Part shown: one piece after another, positions 1 through 10,059 of the stretch
How the letters are laid out: every line of letters begins with the position of its first letter
Numbering within the stretch: the stretch's first letter is position 1
NCBI GenBank assembly: GCA_963724495.1
Contig: CAVRUZ010000002.1
Span: 1,364,001-1,428,000, forward strand
Direction of reading: 5' to 3'
Source: CAVRUZ01 sp963724495
GTDB taxonomy: Bacteria > Actinomycetota > Actinomycetes > Propionibacteriales > DAIQRJ01
Length of the DNA: 64,000 bases
Notes under the pieces: model-generated
Told to the model about the DNA's origin: nothing
The model's input: the letters and a program-made list of their open reading frames with translations, nothing else
Database searches by the model: none
Program-made: the position numbers and the translations under genes

Positions 1-69
1 GCCGGGGTTAGGCTGCCCGGACCCGGCGCTGCCGCCCAGACGGTCCGGCGGGACGTCCGAGCCCGACCC

Positions 70-1623
70 GTGGGAGTCGCCGTGAGCCGAACCGCCAGCC
101 GAGACACCGTCCCGGAGCCGGCCATCCCCACGATCTCGCTCACCGGTGGGCCCGCATCCAAGGTCGCCGCCGATGTGCTGTTGATCGGACTACGGCCTGG
201 GGCCAACGGCGCGCCACCACAGCCCGTCGACGGGGCGTCCGACCTGGCCAAGGCGTTCGGATCGGATCCCGCCTCGGCCTTCCGGATCGTCGGAGCCACC
301 GGCAAGGCCGGCCAGGTGCAGGTCTTGCCGGCGCCCAAGGGAGTAGCGGCCGACGTGGTCGCAGCCGTCGGGCTGGGGGCGGCCAAGGAGTCCGACCTGG
401 CCGCGACCCTCGACGAGATCCGGCATTCCGTCGGTGCCGCCATCCGCGGGCTAGCGGGCGTTGGCAAGACCGTTGCCGTGTCCCTCGGCGACGACGACGC
501 CGTGCTGGCCGCCGCCGCGGAGGGCGCGGTGCTCGGCGGCTACCGCTACGACCGGCTGCGCACCGTCGAGAACACCGAGGGAGCCGTCGAGCAGGTCGTG
601 ATGATCAGCCGCGCACCGGCCGCCAAGGCCGTGGTGGACCGCGCCAGGATCGTCACTCGCAATGTCGCCATCGCCCGCGACCTGGTCAACACCCCACCGT
701 CGCACCTCACGCCCGCCGTGTTCGCCGATCGCGCACAGGCGCTTGCCCGGCAGACCGGCTGCTCGGTCGAGGTGCTCGACGAGGTCGAACTTGCCGAAGG
801 CGGATACGGAGGCATCCTCGGCGTCGGGCAGGGCTCGGTGAATCCGCCTCGGCTGGTCCATGTGAGTCATCGACCACGCAAGCCTGTCGCGCACGTTGCC
901 CTTGTGGGCAAGGGGATCACGTTCGACACCGGCGGCATCTCGATCAAGTCCACGCCCGGCATGATCACGATGAAGTGCGACATGGCCGGCGCCGCCGCCG
1001 TGCTCGCTGCCGTGGTGACCGCTGCCGAACTGGAGTTGCCGGTTCGCGTTGACGCGTGGTGCTGCATGGCCGAGAACATGCCCTCCGGATCGGCCCAGCG
1101 TCCTTCCGACGTTCTGACCATGCGCAACGGCACCACCTGCGAGGTGCTCAACACCGACGCCGAGGGCCGCCTCGTGCTGGCCGACGGGATCGCCCGCGCC
1201 AGTGAAGAGTCCCCCGACGTGATCGTCGACGTCGCCACCCTGACCGGCGCCTGCGTGGTCGCGCTCGGAACGCGGACCTTCGGCGTCTTCGCCAGCGACG
1301 ACGAGCTCGCCGACCGCGTGGTCTCCGCGGCCAACAGGTCGGGCGAACCGGCCTGGCGGATGCCGCTGCTGGCGGAGAACCCGGAGAAGCTCAAGTCCAA
1401 GGTCGCCGACGTGGCCCACTGGTCCACCGTGACCGCCGGTGGCGCGTCCACGGCAGCGACCTTCCTTTCCCGCTTCGTCGCCGACGCGATCCCCTGGGCG
1501 CACCTCGACATCGCCGGTCCGGCCTTCGTCGACACGGCCTCGGGGCACCTCACCCCGGGTGGCACCGGGGTGGCCGTTCGCCCGCTGGTGGAGCTGATCA
1601 CCTCCACGGCGTCGCCCGACTGA
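70..1623 (+). CDS. pepA: Leucyl aminopeptidase (M17 family)
   Basis: Cytosolic metallo-aminopeptidase that removes N-terminal residues from peptides. The 517-residue product has the M17 layout: a variable N-terminal domain (about residues 20-190) and a C-terminal catalytic domain. Visible hallmarks are GKGITFDTGG near residue 280, which carries a metal-binding lysine and aspartate, and the family signature NTDAEGRL near residue 360. Two in-frame GTG starts exist (70 and 82); the second gives a product four residues shorter and cannot be excluded. It lies 57 bp upstream of the E2 gene on the same strand, a usual actinobacterial arrangement. Length and motifs are intact. Confidence 0.95.
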   Translation: MGVAVSRTASRDTVPEPAIPTISLTGGPASKVAADVLLIGLRPGANGAPPQPVDGASDLAKAFGSDPASAFRIVGATGKAGQVQVLPAPKGVAADVVAAVGLGAAKESDLAATLDEIRHSVGAAIRGLAGVGKTVAVSLGDDDAVLAAAAEGAVLGGYRYDRLRTVENTEGAVEQVVMISRAPAAKAVVDRARIVTRNVAIARDLVNTPPSHLTPAVFADRAQALARQTGCSVEVLDEVELAEGGYGGILGVGQGSVNPPRLVHVSHRPRKPVAHVALVGKGITFDTGGISIKSTPGMITMKCDMAGAAAVLAAVVTAAELELPVRVDAWCCMAENMPSGSAQRPSDVLTMRNGTTCEVLNTDAEGRLVLADGIARASEESPDVIVDVATLTGACVVALGTRTFGVFASDDELADRVVSAANRSGEPAWRMPLLAENPEKLKSKVADVAHWSTVTAGGASTAATFLSRFVADAIPWAHLDIAGPAFVDTASGHLTPGGTGVAVRPLVELITSTASPD

Positions 1624-1680
1624 GCCGACTAGGGTGACGTGCAGCCGTGCCCAGCACGACCCGCAGAAGAAGGAGCACCA

Positions 1681-3627
1681 ATGCCGGTTTCCGTGACCCT
1701 GCCCGCGCTCGGAGAGAGCGTGACCGAGGGGACCGTCACCCGCTGGCTCAAGCAGGTGGGCGACACGGTCGCCACCGACGAGCCGCTGCTGGAGGTCTCG
1801 ACCGACAAGGTCGACACCGAGATCCCGTCACCGGCCGCCGGCACGCTCCTGGAGATCAAGGTCGCGGAGGACGAGACCGTCGAGGTCGGTGCTGAGCTCG
1901 CGACGATCGGCGATGCGGACGAGCAGCCGTCCGGCGAGGGCGGCGGCGAGAGCGCTGGTGAGTCCGACAGTGCCGATGCCGACAGTGCCGATGCCGAAAG
2001 TGCCGAAGCGATAGTGCCGACGCGGGCGAGTCCGACTCGGTACCTCCTGTCCCTGAGGACGAACCGCGGGCGGCGGACGAGGAGTCGAGGGAGAACGCGG
2101 GCGAGCAGCAGGAGCCGAGCGAGCAGGCACCGGCACCGTCGGCCGAGTCTGGGTCGGATGAGGGTTCCGGCGGCGGGTCGGGTACGGCCGTGACGCTGCC
2201 CGCGCTCGGCGAGAGCGTCACCGAAGGCACGGTGACCCGCTGGCTGAAGCAGGTCGGTGACGAGGTCGCCGTCGACGAGCCGTTGCTGGAGGTCTCGACC
2301 GACAAGGTCGACACCGAGATCCCCTCACCGGTCGCCGGCACGCTGCTGGAGATCAAGGTCGGCGAGGACGAGACCGTCGAGGTCGGAGCCGAACTCGCGA
2401 CGATCGGCGACAAGTCCGGTGGAGGTGGGGCTCCGCCCCCGCCCAGCAGGACGAGTCAGCCGGAGACCAGCAGGAGGAGCCGGCGGAGCAACAGCCAGCT
2501 GAGGACAAGCCAGCCCGAGCAGCCCGCAGCAAGCCCAGCCCGAGCCCGAGCAGCCAGGTGCTGGTCAGGCAAGCCCTGAGCAGACGGACTCAGCGCCGAC
2601 ACCGCCGACCCCCACCGAGCAAGCGCCGCCAGCCGCGCCGGCCCAGCCGCAGCAGCCGGCCCAGCCACAGGGGCAGGGCGCCGACGACAGCGCCGGCTAC
2701 GTCACTCCGCTGGTGCGCAAGCTCGCTGCCCAGCACGGCGTGGATCTCGGCGCGATCACCGGCACCGGGGTTGGTGGGCGCATCCGCAAGCAGGACGTCC
2801 TTGCGGCCGCCGAGGCCGCAACCGCCGCCAAGGCAGCACCGCCGGAGGCTCCTGCTGCCGAGCCGGCGAAGGCGCCGGCGGCAGCCGCTTCGGCCTCGCC
2901 GAGCCCGCTGCGCGGCCAGACCGTGAAGATGCCGCGGATCCGCCAGGTCATCGCCAAGCGGATGGTCGAGTCGCTGCAGGTGTCAGCCCAGCTGACCAGC
3001 GTCGTCGAGGTCGACGTCACCAGGATCGCCCGGCTGCGCAACCGGGTGAAGGACGACTTCGCCAGGCGCGAGGGTGTGAAGCTGTCGTTCCTGCCGTTCT
3101 TCGTGAAGGCGGCGGTCGAGGCGCTCAAGCAGCACCCGTCGCTGAACTGCCGGATCGACTCCGAGGCCATGGAGGTCACGTACTTCGACTACGAGAACCT
3201 CTCGCTGGCCGTCGACACCGAGCGTGGCCTGTCGGTGCCCGTCATCAAGAACGCCGGAGACCTGACGATCTCCGGGCTTGCCCGCCGGATCGCCGACCTG
3301 GCCGAGCGCACGCGCACCAACAAGATCAGCCCCGACGACCTGACCGGTGGCACGTTCACGATCACCAACACCGGCAGCCGCGGTGCGCTGTTCGACACGC
3401 CGATCATCAACCAGCCCCAGGTGGCGATCCTGGGCACCGGCGCGGTGGTGAAGCGCCCGGTGGTCGTCGACGACGACGATCTGGGCGAGACCATCGCGGT
3501 CCGCTACATGATGTATCTGTCGCTGTCCTACGACCACCGGATCGTCGACGGTGCTGACGCCGCGCGCTTCCTCGTGGACGTGAAGAAGCGGCTGGAAGAG
3601 GCTGCATTCGAGGGGGAACTCGGCTGA
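1681..3627 (+). CDS. sucB: 2-oxoacid dehydrogenase E2 (dihydrolipoamide acyltransferase), frame-disrupted
   Basis: E2 core of the 2-oxoglutarate and/or pyruvate dehydrogenase complex; it carries acyl groups on lipoyl arms. Two near-identical lipoyl domains are present (about 1681-1910 and 2190-2410), each with the lipoylation motif STDKVDTE (first lysine at residue 43). A peripheral-subunit-binding domain follows (about 2698-2810, YVTPLVRKL), then the acyltransferase domain ending with the catalytic DHRIVDG (His codon at 3535). The start ATG has a strong AGAAGGAG 5 bp upstream. The reading frame changes at about 2010, 2440 and 2515, all in acidic or Ala/Pro/Gln-rich linkers. Each step behaves as one missing base, and the three together restore the original frame. 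Reading across them gives natural acidic linkers, so these are probably sequence errors rather than a dead gene. Confidence 0.9.
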
Positions 3628-3641
3628 CCAGCGGAGCCGGC

Positions 3642-4573
3642 TTGAGCGACTCCGCGAACGACGACACCAGCAGCGGCTGGCTGCTGGCCGGTGCCTCGGG
3701 CTTCCTCGGCCAGGCGCTCGCCGACGACCTGCGTGCCGCGGGCGTACCGCGTACGGCGGCTGGTCCGGGGCGCGCCGTCGTCGCCAGACGATGTGCCGTG
3801 GGACGCGAAGACGCCACCACCTGCGTCGGTTTTCGACGGGATCTCCACCGTCGTGTGCCTGTCCGGCGTCTCACTGCAGAAGCGATGGACCGACTCGAAC
3901 CGGCGCGCGATCGTCGCGAGCAGGGTCGAGCCCACGCGCGCCCTGGCCGAAGCCATCGCCGCGTTGCCCGCGGACCGGCGACCTGACGCTCCTGGCCCAG
4001 AGCGCCAGCGGCTACTACCCGAAGAACACCGGGCGAAGGTTCACCGAGGGCGACGTGGAGCAGGCGGACGGCTTCGTTCCGGGTGTCGTCCGCCAGTGGG
4101 AGGAGGCCGCGAGCGCAGCGGTCGAGGCCGGGGCCCGGGTGGTGTTCCTGCGCACCGGCGTAGTGCTGTCGCCCCGCGACGGAGCCCTCCAGGCCCTGCA
4201 GATTCCCGCCAAGTTCGCCTGCGGGATCCCGTTGGGATCCGGCCGGCAGGTGATGCCGCTGGTGAGCCTGCCCGACTGGATCGCCGCCGTGCGGTTCCTT
4301 GCGGAGCGGCCCGACATCGCCGGACCGGTGAACGTCACGCTGCCGGTGCCGGCCACCAATGCCGAACTGACCGCGGCCGTCAACGCGCACCTGCACCGGC
4401 CGCAACTGCCGGTCGTCAAGGTCCCGGCGGTCGCCTTGCGGATCGCCCTCAACGGATTCGCCACCGAGATCCTCGACAGCGTCACGATCGCCCCGCAGGT
4501 GCTCACCGATGCGGGCTTCACGTTCAGCGGCCCCGACGTGACGTCGGCCGTCGCCTCGGCCTACCGCTCCTGA
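3642..4573 (+). CDS. TIGR01777-type NAD(P)-dependent epimerase/SDR protein, frame-disrupted
   Basis: An atypical short-chain dehydrogenase of the TIGR01777 (YfcH/SulA-like) group; the substrate is unknown in most members. The N-terminus holds the Rossmann motif GASGFLG. The middle has LSGVSLQKRWTD and SASGYYP, typical of this family, and the C-terminal DUF1731-like part includes GFATEILDS. The start is a TTG 14 bp after the E2 stop. Two frame changes are needed, at about 3740 and about 3975, each equal to one extra base. Read across them, the roughly 310-residue length is normal for the family. Co-location with the lipoate genes is common in actinobacteria, but the functional link is not established. 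Confidence 0.85.
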
Positions 4574-4606
4574 CCCAGAACCTGGGCCGAGCGCCGGTTA
4601 CCGGCG
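4574..4606. terminator. Two short inverted repeats between convergent genes
   Basis: CCCAG-aac-CTGGG (4574-4586) and CGCCGGTTACCGGCG (4592-4606) lie directly after the stop of the epimerase and before the convergent pseudokinase gene. Hairpins in this position could end transcription from either side. There is no U-tract, so the role is inferred from position only. Confidence 0.35.
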
Positions 4607-4677
4607 TGGGTACCCGGAAACGTCTGGTTACCGAGGTGATTGACCGGCGCCGAAGCTGGATCCCGGACGCCGCGCGG

Positions 4678-6249
4678 CTACCAGTTGTAGATGCGCCAGT
4701 AGCCGTCGTCGGCCTTGCGCAGCACGATGTCGGCCTCGAGCGGAGGCTTGGTGCCCGTCCGCTGCCGGGCACCGTCGGTCGAGACGACCGTGTAGGCCCG
4801 CTGCTGCGTGATCGCGTGCAGTCGGACCTGGCCGGGAGAGCGCGAGGCCACCGTTGCCGCCTTCACGACCAGCCGGTAGTCCTCCGCGTGCTGGCCACGC
4901 TGCTGGAGTCCGGTGATCAGGTCGGTGTCGGTCCTGGCGGCCGGGGAGTCGTCGATGAAGATCATGTCGACGATGGCGGGATCGGCCCGTTCGAAGGCCT
5001 CGGAGCGAAGACCTACCAGCCCACGGACGATGGCCGTCCACTGGCCGGCCCGTTGCGCCGGCTGCGCCGGGAGGTTCTGCGACTCGTTCGTGGCCTCGGG
5101 GGTCGGCCCGGTGGTCGCCGGCGGGGTGGTGACGACCGGCTGGCCGACCGGCGGTACCGGCTTGTCCTCATCACCGAACCACCACAGACCCAGCACGACA
5201 GCTGCGACCACGGTGATCAGGGCGCCGCCGCCGGTCAGCCCGATCAGGAGTGGGGAGAGCCGCCGGGGCTTGGAGCCGCCGTCCTTGCCACCATCGGCCT
5301 CTGGGCGAGGGTCACCGTCTGCGCCTGCGGCGCGGGACGGGTCTGCAGTGGCGGGTGGACTCCGGAGCTCTGACCACTCGCAACGGTCTCGGTCGGCGCA
5401 ACGGACGAGAGGGCGTCCGCAATGTCGGCGCCGGCGGCGCCTTCGTGGAGGACGAGACCCCACCGGGAACCGCACCGGAGCAGGGCTCGCCGCCGCGTAG
5501 ACCATGTCGGCGAGCTGATCCGCCGCCGGCCGGAGCTCGGGGTCCTCCTGCAGGCCGGCCTCGATCGCGTGGGCCAGGCCGGGTGGGATGCCGGGACTGA
5601 GCGACAGCAGCGCCGGTCGCGCCGTCGCCGCCGGAGCTGAACCCGTCAGGGCCGCCCAGCCGACCGCTGCGAGGCCGAACACGTCACCGGCCGCGCTGGG
5701 CTGTCCGGTCGAACTGACCTGGGGATCGGTGAAGCCGTGGGTTCCGCCCAGGCCCTCGTCGCCGGCCGTGAGCTGGTTGATCGCCGTGTCGGAGAGCAAC
5801 GGACGGCCGTCCTGCGTGAACAAGACGTTGTCGGGAGTGACCGAACCGTGCACGAGGCCGCGGCCGTGCACCGCGGCCAGGGCCTCGGCCACCGGGCCCA
5901 GCACGGTGACCGCCTCACCGGGGTCGAGGTGCCGCCGCGCACCCAACAACTGACCGAGGCTCCCGCTCTCGGCGTAGTCGGTGATCAGCGCGGGTCGGTC
6001 GTCGCTGCCCGCGATCGAACGGATCCGCAGCAGGTGAGGGTGGGCGAGCGCGTCGAGCGTGGCCACCAGGCGACGGAGTGCGTCGGACCCGTCGACCGGG
6101 TCGATCTGCAACTGCTTGATGGCGACCTGGTCGCGGGTCGACTCCTCGGTGGCGAGCCACACCTCGCCGGACGGACCGGCGCCGATGAGTCCCTCCACCG
6201 AGTACCCGGGGATGTCCTCGAAACCCGGGACTTCTTGGCCACCACGCAT
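4678..6249 (-). CDS. Membrane-anchored serine/threonine pseudokinase
   Basis: A eukaryotic-type kinase fold joined by a low-complexity linker to one transmembrane helix and an extracellular domain of about 130 residues. The glycine loop (IGAGPSGEVW) and the ATP-binding lysine (VAIKQL) are present. However, the catalytic HRD loop reads HGSVTPDN, so the catalytic Asp is lost, and the DFG motif reads DTA. A signalling scaffold rather than an active kinase is therefore likely. The helix (LLIGLTGGGALITVV...) lies around 5200-5270. The extracellular tail ends in DGYWRIYNW and resembles an NTF2-like fold. Two compensating frame changes (about 5460 and 5300) turn the linker Arg-rich; the alternative frame there gives a normal Ala/Pro/Thr linker. 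The start at 6249 (MRGGQEV) is preferred; 6297 is possible. Confidence 0.8.
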   Translation of the reverse strand: MRGGQEVPGFEDIPGYSVEGLIGAGPSGEVWLATEESTRDQVAIKQLQIDPVDGSDALRRLVATLDALAHPHLLRIRSIAGSDDRPALITDYAESGSLGQLLGARRHLDPGEAVTVLGPVAEALAAVHGRGLVHGSVTPDNVLFTQDGRPLLSDTAINQLTAGDEGLGGTHGFTDPQVSSTGQPSAAGDVFGLAAVGWAALTGSAPAATARPALLSLSPGIPPGLAHAIEAGLQEDPELRPAADQLADMVYAAASPAPVRFPVGSRPPRRRRRRRHCGRPLVRCADRDRCEWSELRSPPATADPSRAAGADGDPRPEADGGKDGGSKPRRLSPLLIGLTGGGALITVVAAVVLGLWWFGDEDKPVPPVGQPVVTTPPATTGPTPEATNESQNLPAQPAQRAGQWTAIVRGLVGLRSEAFERADPAIVDMIFIDDSPAARTDTDLITGLQQRGQHAEDYRLVVKAATVASRSPGQVRLHAITQQRAYTVVSTDGARQRTGTKPPLEADIVLRKADDGYWRIYNW

Positions 6250-6408
6250 GACGGCATGCTTGCAGAATCCGGCGTGGGGCCCCGGGTTCCTGTCCACCGC
6301 CCGCCCTCGGCCCTACCCGAACCCGGTGCCGGATAGCCAGCACCGGACAGGTTCGTGGGCGGCGGCGGCAGCAGACAGGTCCGCGCGCAGGAGGCCGATA
6401 GCGTCGAG

Positions 6409-7346
6409 ATGACAGCGACACCGAAGCCTGCCCGGAAGGATCGTCCAGTCGTGACCAGCCGACAGGTTCTCACCGACGAGCAGGCCGAGCACTTTCTCGA
6501 ACACGGCTACGTGGTCGTGTCCGACTGCTTCTCACAGGAGGCGGCCGCCGATCTGACCGAGTCGATCTGGACCCGCCTCGGCTATGACCCCGACGACCAG
6601 TCGACCTGGGCCGAACCCTCGATCCACATGCCGACGCACCGTCGGCTCGATGTGAAGCGACTTCGCTCCGAAGGCCTGGCTCGCTGCCTGCGACCTGGTC
6701 GGAGGTGCCGATCGGGTGAAAGAGCCGTTCGCGTGGGGCGACGGATTCATCGTCAACCTCTACCAAGGGGCGGACGAGCCGTGGGAGCCGGCGTCAGCGG
6801 AGTCGCCGGGATGGCACAAGGACGGCGACTTCTTCCGCCACTTCCTCGACTCACCCGAGCAGGGACTGCTCACGCTCGTTCTCTGGTCGGACGTGGAGCA
6901 CCAGGGCGGCGCGACGTTCGTCGCCCGGGACTCGGTCGGTCCGGTGGCGCGCCACCTTGCGGACCATCCCGAAGGGGTCCTTCCGACGGAGTTCCCGACC
7001 CGTGAACTCGTCGGCCAGTGCACGGATTTCGCCGAGGCCACCGGCAAGATCGGTGACGTGTTCCTGCTGCACCCCTTCATCCTGCACGCGAAGGCGCAGA
7101 ACACCCGCAGGCTCCCCCGGTTCATCACCAACCCGCCGATCCATCTCGCCGAGCCGATGCAGTTCGATCGTGCCGACGGAGACTTTTCCCTGGTGGAGTT
7201 GGCGATTCTCCGTGGTCATAGGGGTCGACCGCTATGACTTCGCGCCCACGGCCCCCCGGGAGGGCGTAGTACCTGAACGAGTGCGCCGACAGGAGCGGAT
7301 GTTGGCCGACGAACAGGCAAGGCTCGCGGCCACGCGGCTCACCTAG
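6409..7346 (+). CDS. Phytanoyl-CoA dioxygenase family protein (PhyH), frame-disrupted
   Basis: An Fe(II)/2-oxoglutarate-dependent oxygenase of the PhyH type; such enzymes hydroxylate acyl-CoA or diverse small molecules. The iron-binding H-x-D appears in WHKDGD and the distal His in LLHPFILHA. The reading frame changes at about 6660-6700 and again at about 7215, each as one extra base. The N-terminal third, the middle with the metal motif, and the last 40 residues (VDRYDFAPTAP...) are therefore in three frames. AGGAGG lies 14 bp upstream of the ATG. It is divergent from the pseudokinase gene and 10 bp ahead of lipB. The substrate cannot be read from the sequence. Confidence 0.8.
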
Positions 7347-7356
7347 GATCACCGGC

Positions 7357-7998
7357 ATGGACGTTCGCGTGCTGGGGCTGGCCCCGGACTACGTCGACTA
7401 CTCCAGCGCCTGGGATCTGCAGCGGGAACTGCACGCCGACCGGGTAGCCGGCCGGATCGACGACACCCTGCTGCTGCAGGAACACGAGCCGGTGTTCACC
7501 GCCGGCAAGCTCACCCTCCCGCTCGAGCGGCCCACCGACGGCACGCCGGTGATCGACGTCGACCGCGGCGGGAAGATCACCTGGCATGGGCCAGGCCAAC
7601 TCGTCGGCTATCCGATCGTCGCGCTGAACCGCCCCATCGACGTGGTGGCGTTCGTTCGCGCGCTCGAGGCCACGATGATCGGCGTCTGCGCCGACTTCGG
7701 CATCGCCGCCGCGCGGGTGAAGGGCCGGAGCGGGGTGTGGGTTCTCAGCGAGAACAGTCCTGACCGCAAGATCGGCGCCATCGGGTTGCGGGTGGCCAGC
7801 GGGGTGTCGATGCACGGGTTCGCGCTGAACTGCAGCAACGACCTCGCGCCGTTCGACCAGATCGTTCCGTGCGGGATCGCCGACGCGCAGGTCACCACGA
7901 TGTCGCTGGAGGCCGGCCGCGCGATCACCCCGGCCGACGTTCTCAGTGCAGCGGTCGCCCACCTGACCAAGGCATTGGCGCCGGCCGTGGCTGCCTGA
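7357..7998 (+). CDS. lipB: Octanoyltransferase (lipoate biosynthesis)
   Basis: Transfers octanoyl from acyl carrier protein to the lipoyl domains of E2 and GcvH proteins, the first step of de novo lipoate synthesis. The 213-residue product has the conserved RGGKITWHGPGQLVGYP block, the catalytic lysine in KIGAIG (residue 138) and the catalytic cysteine in VPCGI (residue 172). Length is normal and the frame is intact. Its product is the substrate for LipA, encoded 2 kb downstream, and its acceptor is the E2 encoded upstream. Confidence 0.97.
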   Translation: MDVRVLGLAPDYVDYSSAWDLQRELHADRVAGRIDDTLLLQEHEPVFTAGKLTLPLERPTDGTPVIDVDRGGKITWHGPGQLVGYPIVALNRPIDVVAFVRALEATMIGVCADFGIAAARVKGRSGVWVLSENSPDRKIGAIGLRVASGVSMHGFALNCSNDLAPFDQIVPCGIADAQVTTMSLEAGRAITPADVLSAAVAHLTKALAPAVAA

Positions 7999-8024
7999 CT
8001 CGCAACGACGTCGACGGGGAACGC

Positions 8025-9039
8025 GTGGCGCTGACGAGTGTGCAGGCGAACGTGCGCGGTGAACGCGGACGACCCATCGTCGAGACCGCCGGGCTACGCA
8101 AGACGTTCCGGTCGCGCCGGCGGAAAGTCGTGGCCGTCGAAGGCCTCGACCTCACTGGTCACCTCTGGCGGCATCCACGGCTACCTCGGTCCCAACGGCT
8201 CGGGCAAGACGACGACCATCCGCATGCTGCTCGGGCTCATCCGCCCCGACTCCGGAACGATGTCGCTGTTCGGCCTGCCCGTGCCGAAGGGCCTCCCGCG
8301 CACGATCAACCGGATCGGCGCGGTCGTGGAACAGCCTCGCCTGTTCCCGGGGTTCTCCGGCCGCGACAACCTCCGCCTGCTCAGCATCGCCGGTGGCATC
8401 GACGAGCGGCGTGTGGGCGAGGTGCTCGAGCTGGTCGGGCTGAGTGAGCGCGCTGCCGACCGCGTCAAGGGGTACTCCCTCGGAATGAAGCAGCGGCTCG
8501 CGCTCGCGGCGACGCTGCTGCGGGACCCGGACCTGCTGATCCTCGACGAGCCCACCAACGGGCTCGACCCCGCCGGCATCCGGGAGATCCGCGAGTTGAT
8601 GCGCTCGCTCGCCGACCAGGGCGTGACGATCCTGGTGTCCAGCCACATCCTGAGCGAGCTGCAACAGGTGGTCGACCACGTCACGATCATCAACAGGGGA
8701 AGGCTGTTGGCGTCCGGGCCGGTGGACGAGATCCTCGGCGAGAGCCGCGGGGGCGTACGCCTCACCGTCGACGACCCCGACCGCGCGACGGGGGTCCTGA
8801 CCGGCCAGGGACTCGTCGTCGTCCGCGATCACGAGTCCATGCTGGTGACCGGGGCGCCCGACCCGGCACACATCACCAGGCTGCTTGCCGAGCAGGGGCT
8901 CTACGTCTCGTCGCTGCGGCCGAGTTCCAACGACCTCGAGAGCGCCTTCCTGGAGATCACCCGCGAGGACGGACCTCCCGACGAACAGGCTCCGTCCGAC
9001 GCGGCGCCTCCCCCAGCGGCCGGCGGGACACCCGCATGA
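8025..9039 (+). CDS. ABC transporter ATP-binding protein, one frame change
   Basis: ATPase of an ABC-2 type exporter. The sequence shows Walker A GPNGSGKTTT, the signature SLGMKQRLALA, Walker B LLILDEPTNGLDP and the switch histidine in SSHIL. The C-terminal extension of about 90 residues is typical of drug- or lantibiotic-type exporter ATPases. The N-terminus from GTG 8025 (VALTSVQ..., then VVAVEGLDL) is in a different frame from Walker A, with one extra base at about 8150-8160. The stop overlaps the start of the permease gene (ATGA), so the pair is translationally coupled. The transported substrate is unknown. Confidence 0.88.
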
Positions 9040-10022
9040 TCAGGCTCATCCGGGCCGAACTGCTGAGGCTGCGCAAGCGGCGAGCGGTGTGGTTGCTGGC
9101 TGTGCTGATGGCGGCCCTGATCGTGGTCGTGCTGTTCAGCTACTGGTTCGACACCCGCCCACCGACCGCGGCGCAGCAGGCGGAGTTCCGCGCCAACTAC
9201 GAGTTCGCGGTCGAGGACTGGAACGAACACGGCGAGGAGTACCTCGCGGACTGCAAGGAATCCGAGGAGAGGGAACGCGCGAACGATCCAAGCGTCGACT
9301 TCGGCTGCGAGACGATGGGGCCGCCGAAGCTGGAGGACTACGACTACACCTCCGGAACGTCGTACGAGCAGATGCCCCTACTGCTGCTGGGCTTCGGAGC
9401 AATCGCGGCAGGCATCCTCGTTCTCGTCTCGGCAACCTACGTCGGTGCCGACTACGCCGCCGGCACCATCAGCACCCAGTTGCTGTTCTCCCCTACGAGG
9501 TGGAAGGTCTGGCTTGCGAAGGCGACGGCGATAGCCGTAGCGGCAGTGGCCGCGGCCGCAGTCTCGGTCGGCCTCGGTGGTCTGGGCGCGTGGGCGGCGA
9601 TGAAGGACCATCCCAGGGCGCCGGCTGATGCCGACGGTCCGGTGCTGCACCTGATCAGCGTCGGTCTTTGGGCCGTCCTGGCGGTGGTCGCCGTCGCGCT
9701 GGTGGCGTTCTCGATCAGCTGGTGGTTCGGCCACACGGTGGCCACCGTCGGCTTGTTGGGCGCCGCGATGATCGGCGAGATGGTGCTCGCGGGTGTCAAG
9801 CCGTCATTGACCCCGTGGCTGCCCGGCCGCAACCTCGGTGCGATCGTCACCGGCAAGTGGTCGTATTACGTGCCGGACTGCCGGTCCACGCCGGAGGGCA
9901 CCTTCTGCACCGAGGCCGACATGTTCATCTCGCGAGGGCACGGCCTCGTGCTCTGGGGGATCCTGGTGCTCGTGACGACCGTGGCCTCGGTGCTGTGGTT
10001 CAGCCGCCGCGACGTGAACTGA
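9036..10022 (+). CDS. ABC-2 type transporter permease
   Basis: Membrane subunit of the exporter whose ATPase ends in its start codon. The 328-residue product has an N-terminal helix (VWLLAVLMAALIVVVLF), a soluble extracytoplasmic loop of about 90 residues rich in acidic residues (about residues 45-115), then roughly five further hydrophobic segments ending in WGILVLVTTVASVLWF. The closing WFSRRDV is typical of ABC-2 permeases. The large loop suggests handling of a peptide or lipid substrate, but the substrate is not identifiable. Frame intact. Confidence 0.85.
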   Translation: MIRLIRAELLRLRKRRAVWLLAVLMAALIVVVLFSYWFDTRPPTAAQQAEFRANYEFAVEDWNEHGEEYLADCKESEERERANDPSVDFGCETMGPPKLEDYDYTSGTSYEQMPLLLLGFGAIAAGILVLVSATYVGADYAAGTISTQLLFSPTRWKVWLAKATAIAVAAVAAAAVSVGLGGLGAWAAMKDHPRAPADADGPVLHLISVGLWAVLAVVAVALVAFSISWWFGHTVATVGLLGAAMIGEMVLAGVKPSLTPWLPGRNLGAIVTGKWSYYVPDCRSTPEGTFCTEADMFISRGHGLVLWGILVLVTTVASVLWFSRRDVN

Positions 10023-10059
10023 CCTGCGGCGCCACGAGACCGGCCCGTAGGCTGCCCGC

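Noticed and set aside
451..1548. Long minus-strand open frame opposite pepA
   Set aside because: A typical high-GC shadow frame. The translation is Gly/His/Arg-rich without any domain, and pepA on the other strand is clear.
7869..8447. 192-codon plus-strand frame overlapping lipB and the ABC ATPase
   Set aside because: Only the part from GTG 8025 to about 8155 is protein-like, and it is the N-terminus of the ATPase before its frame change.
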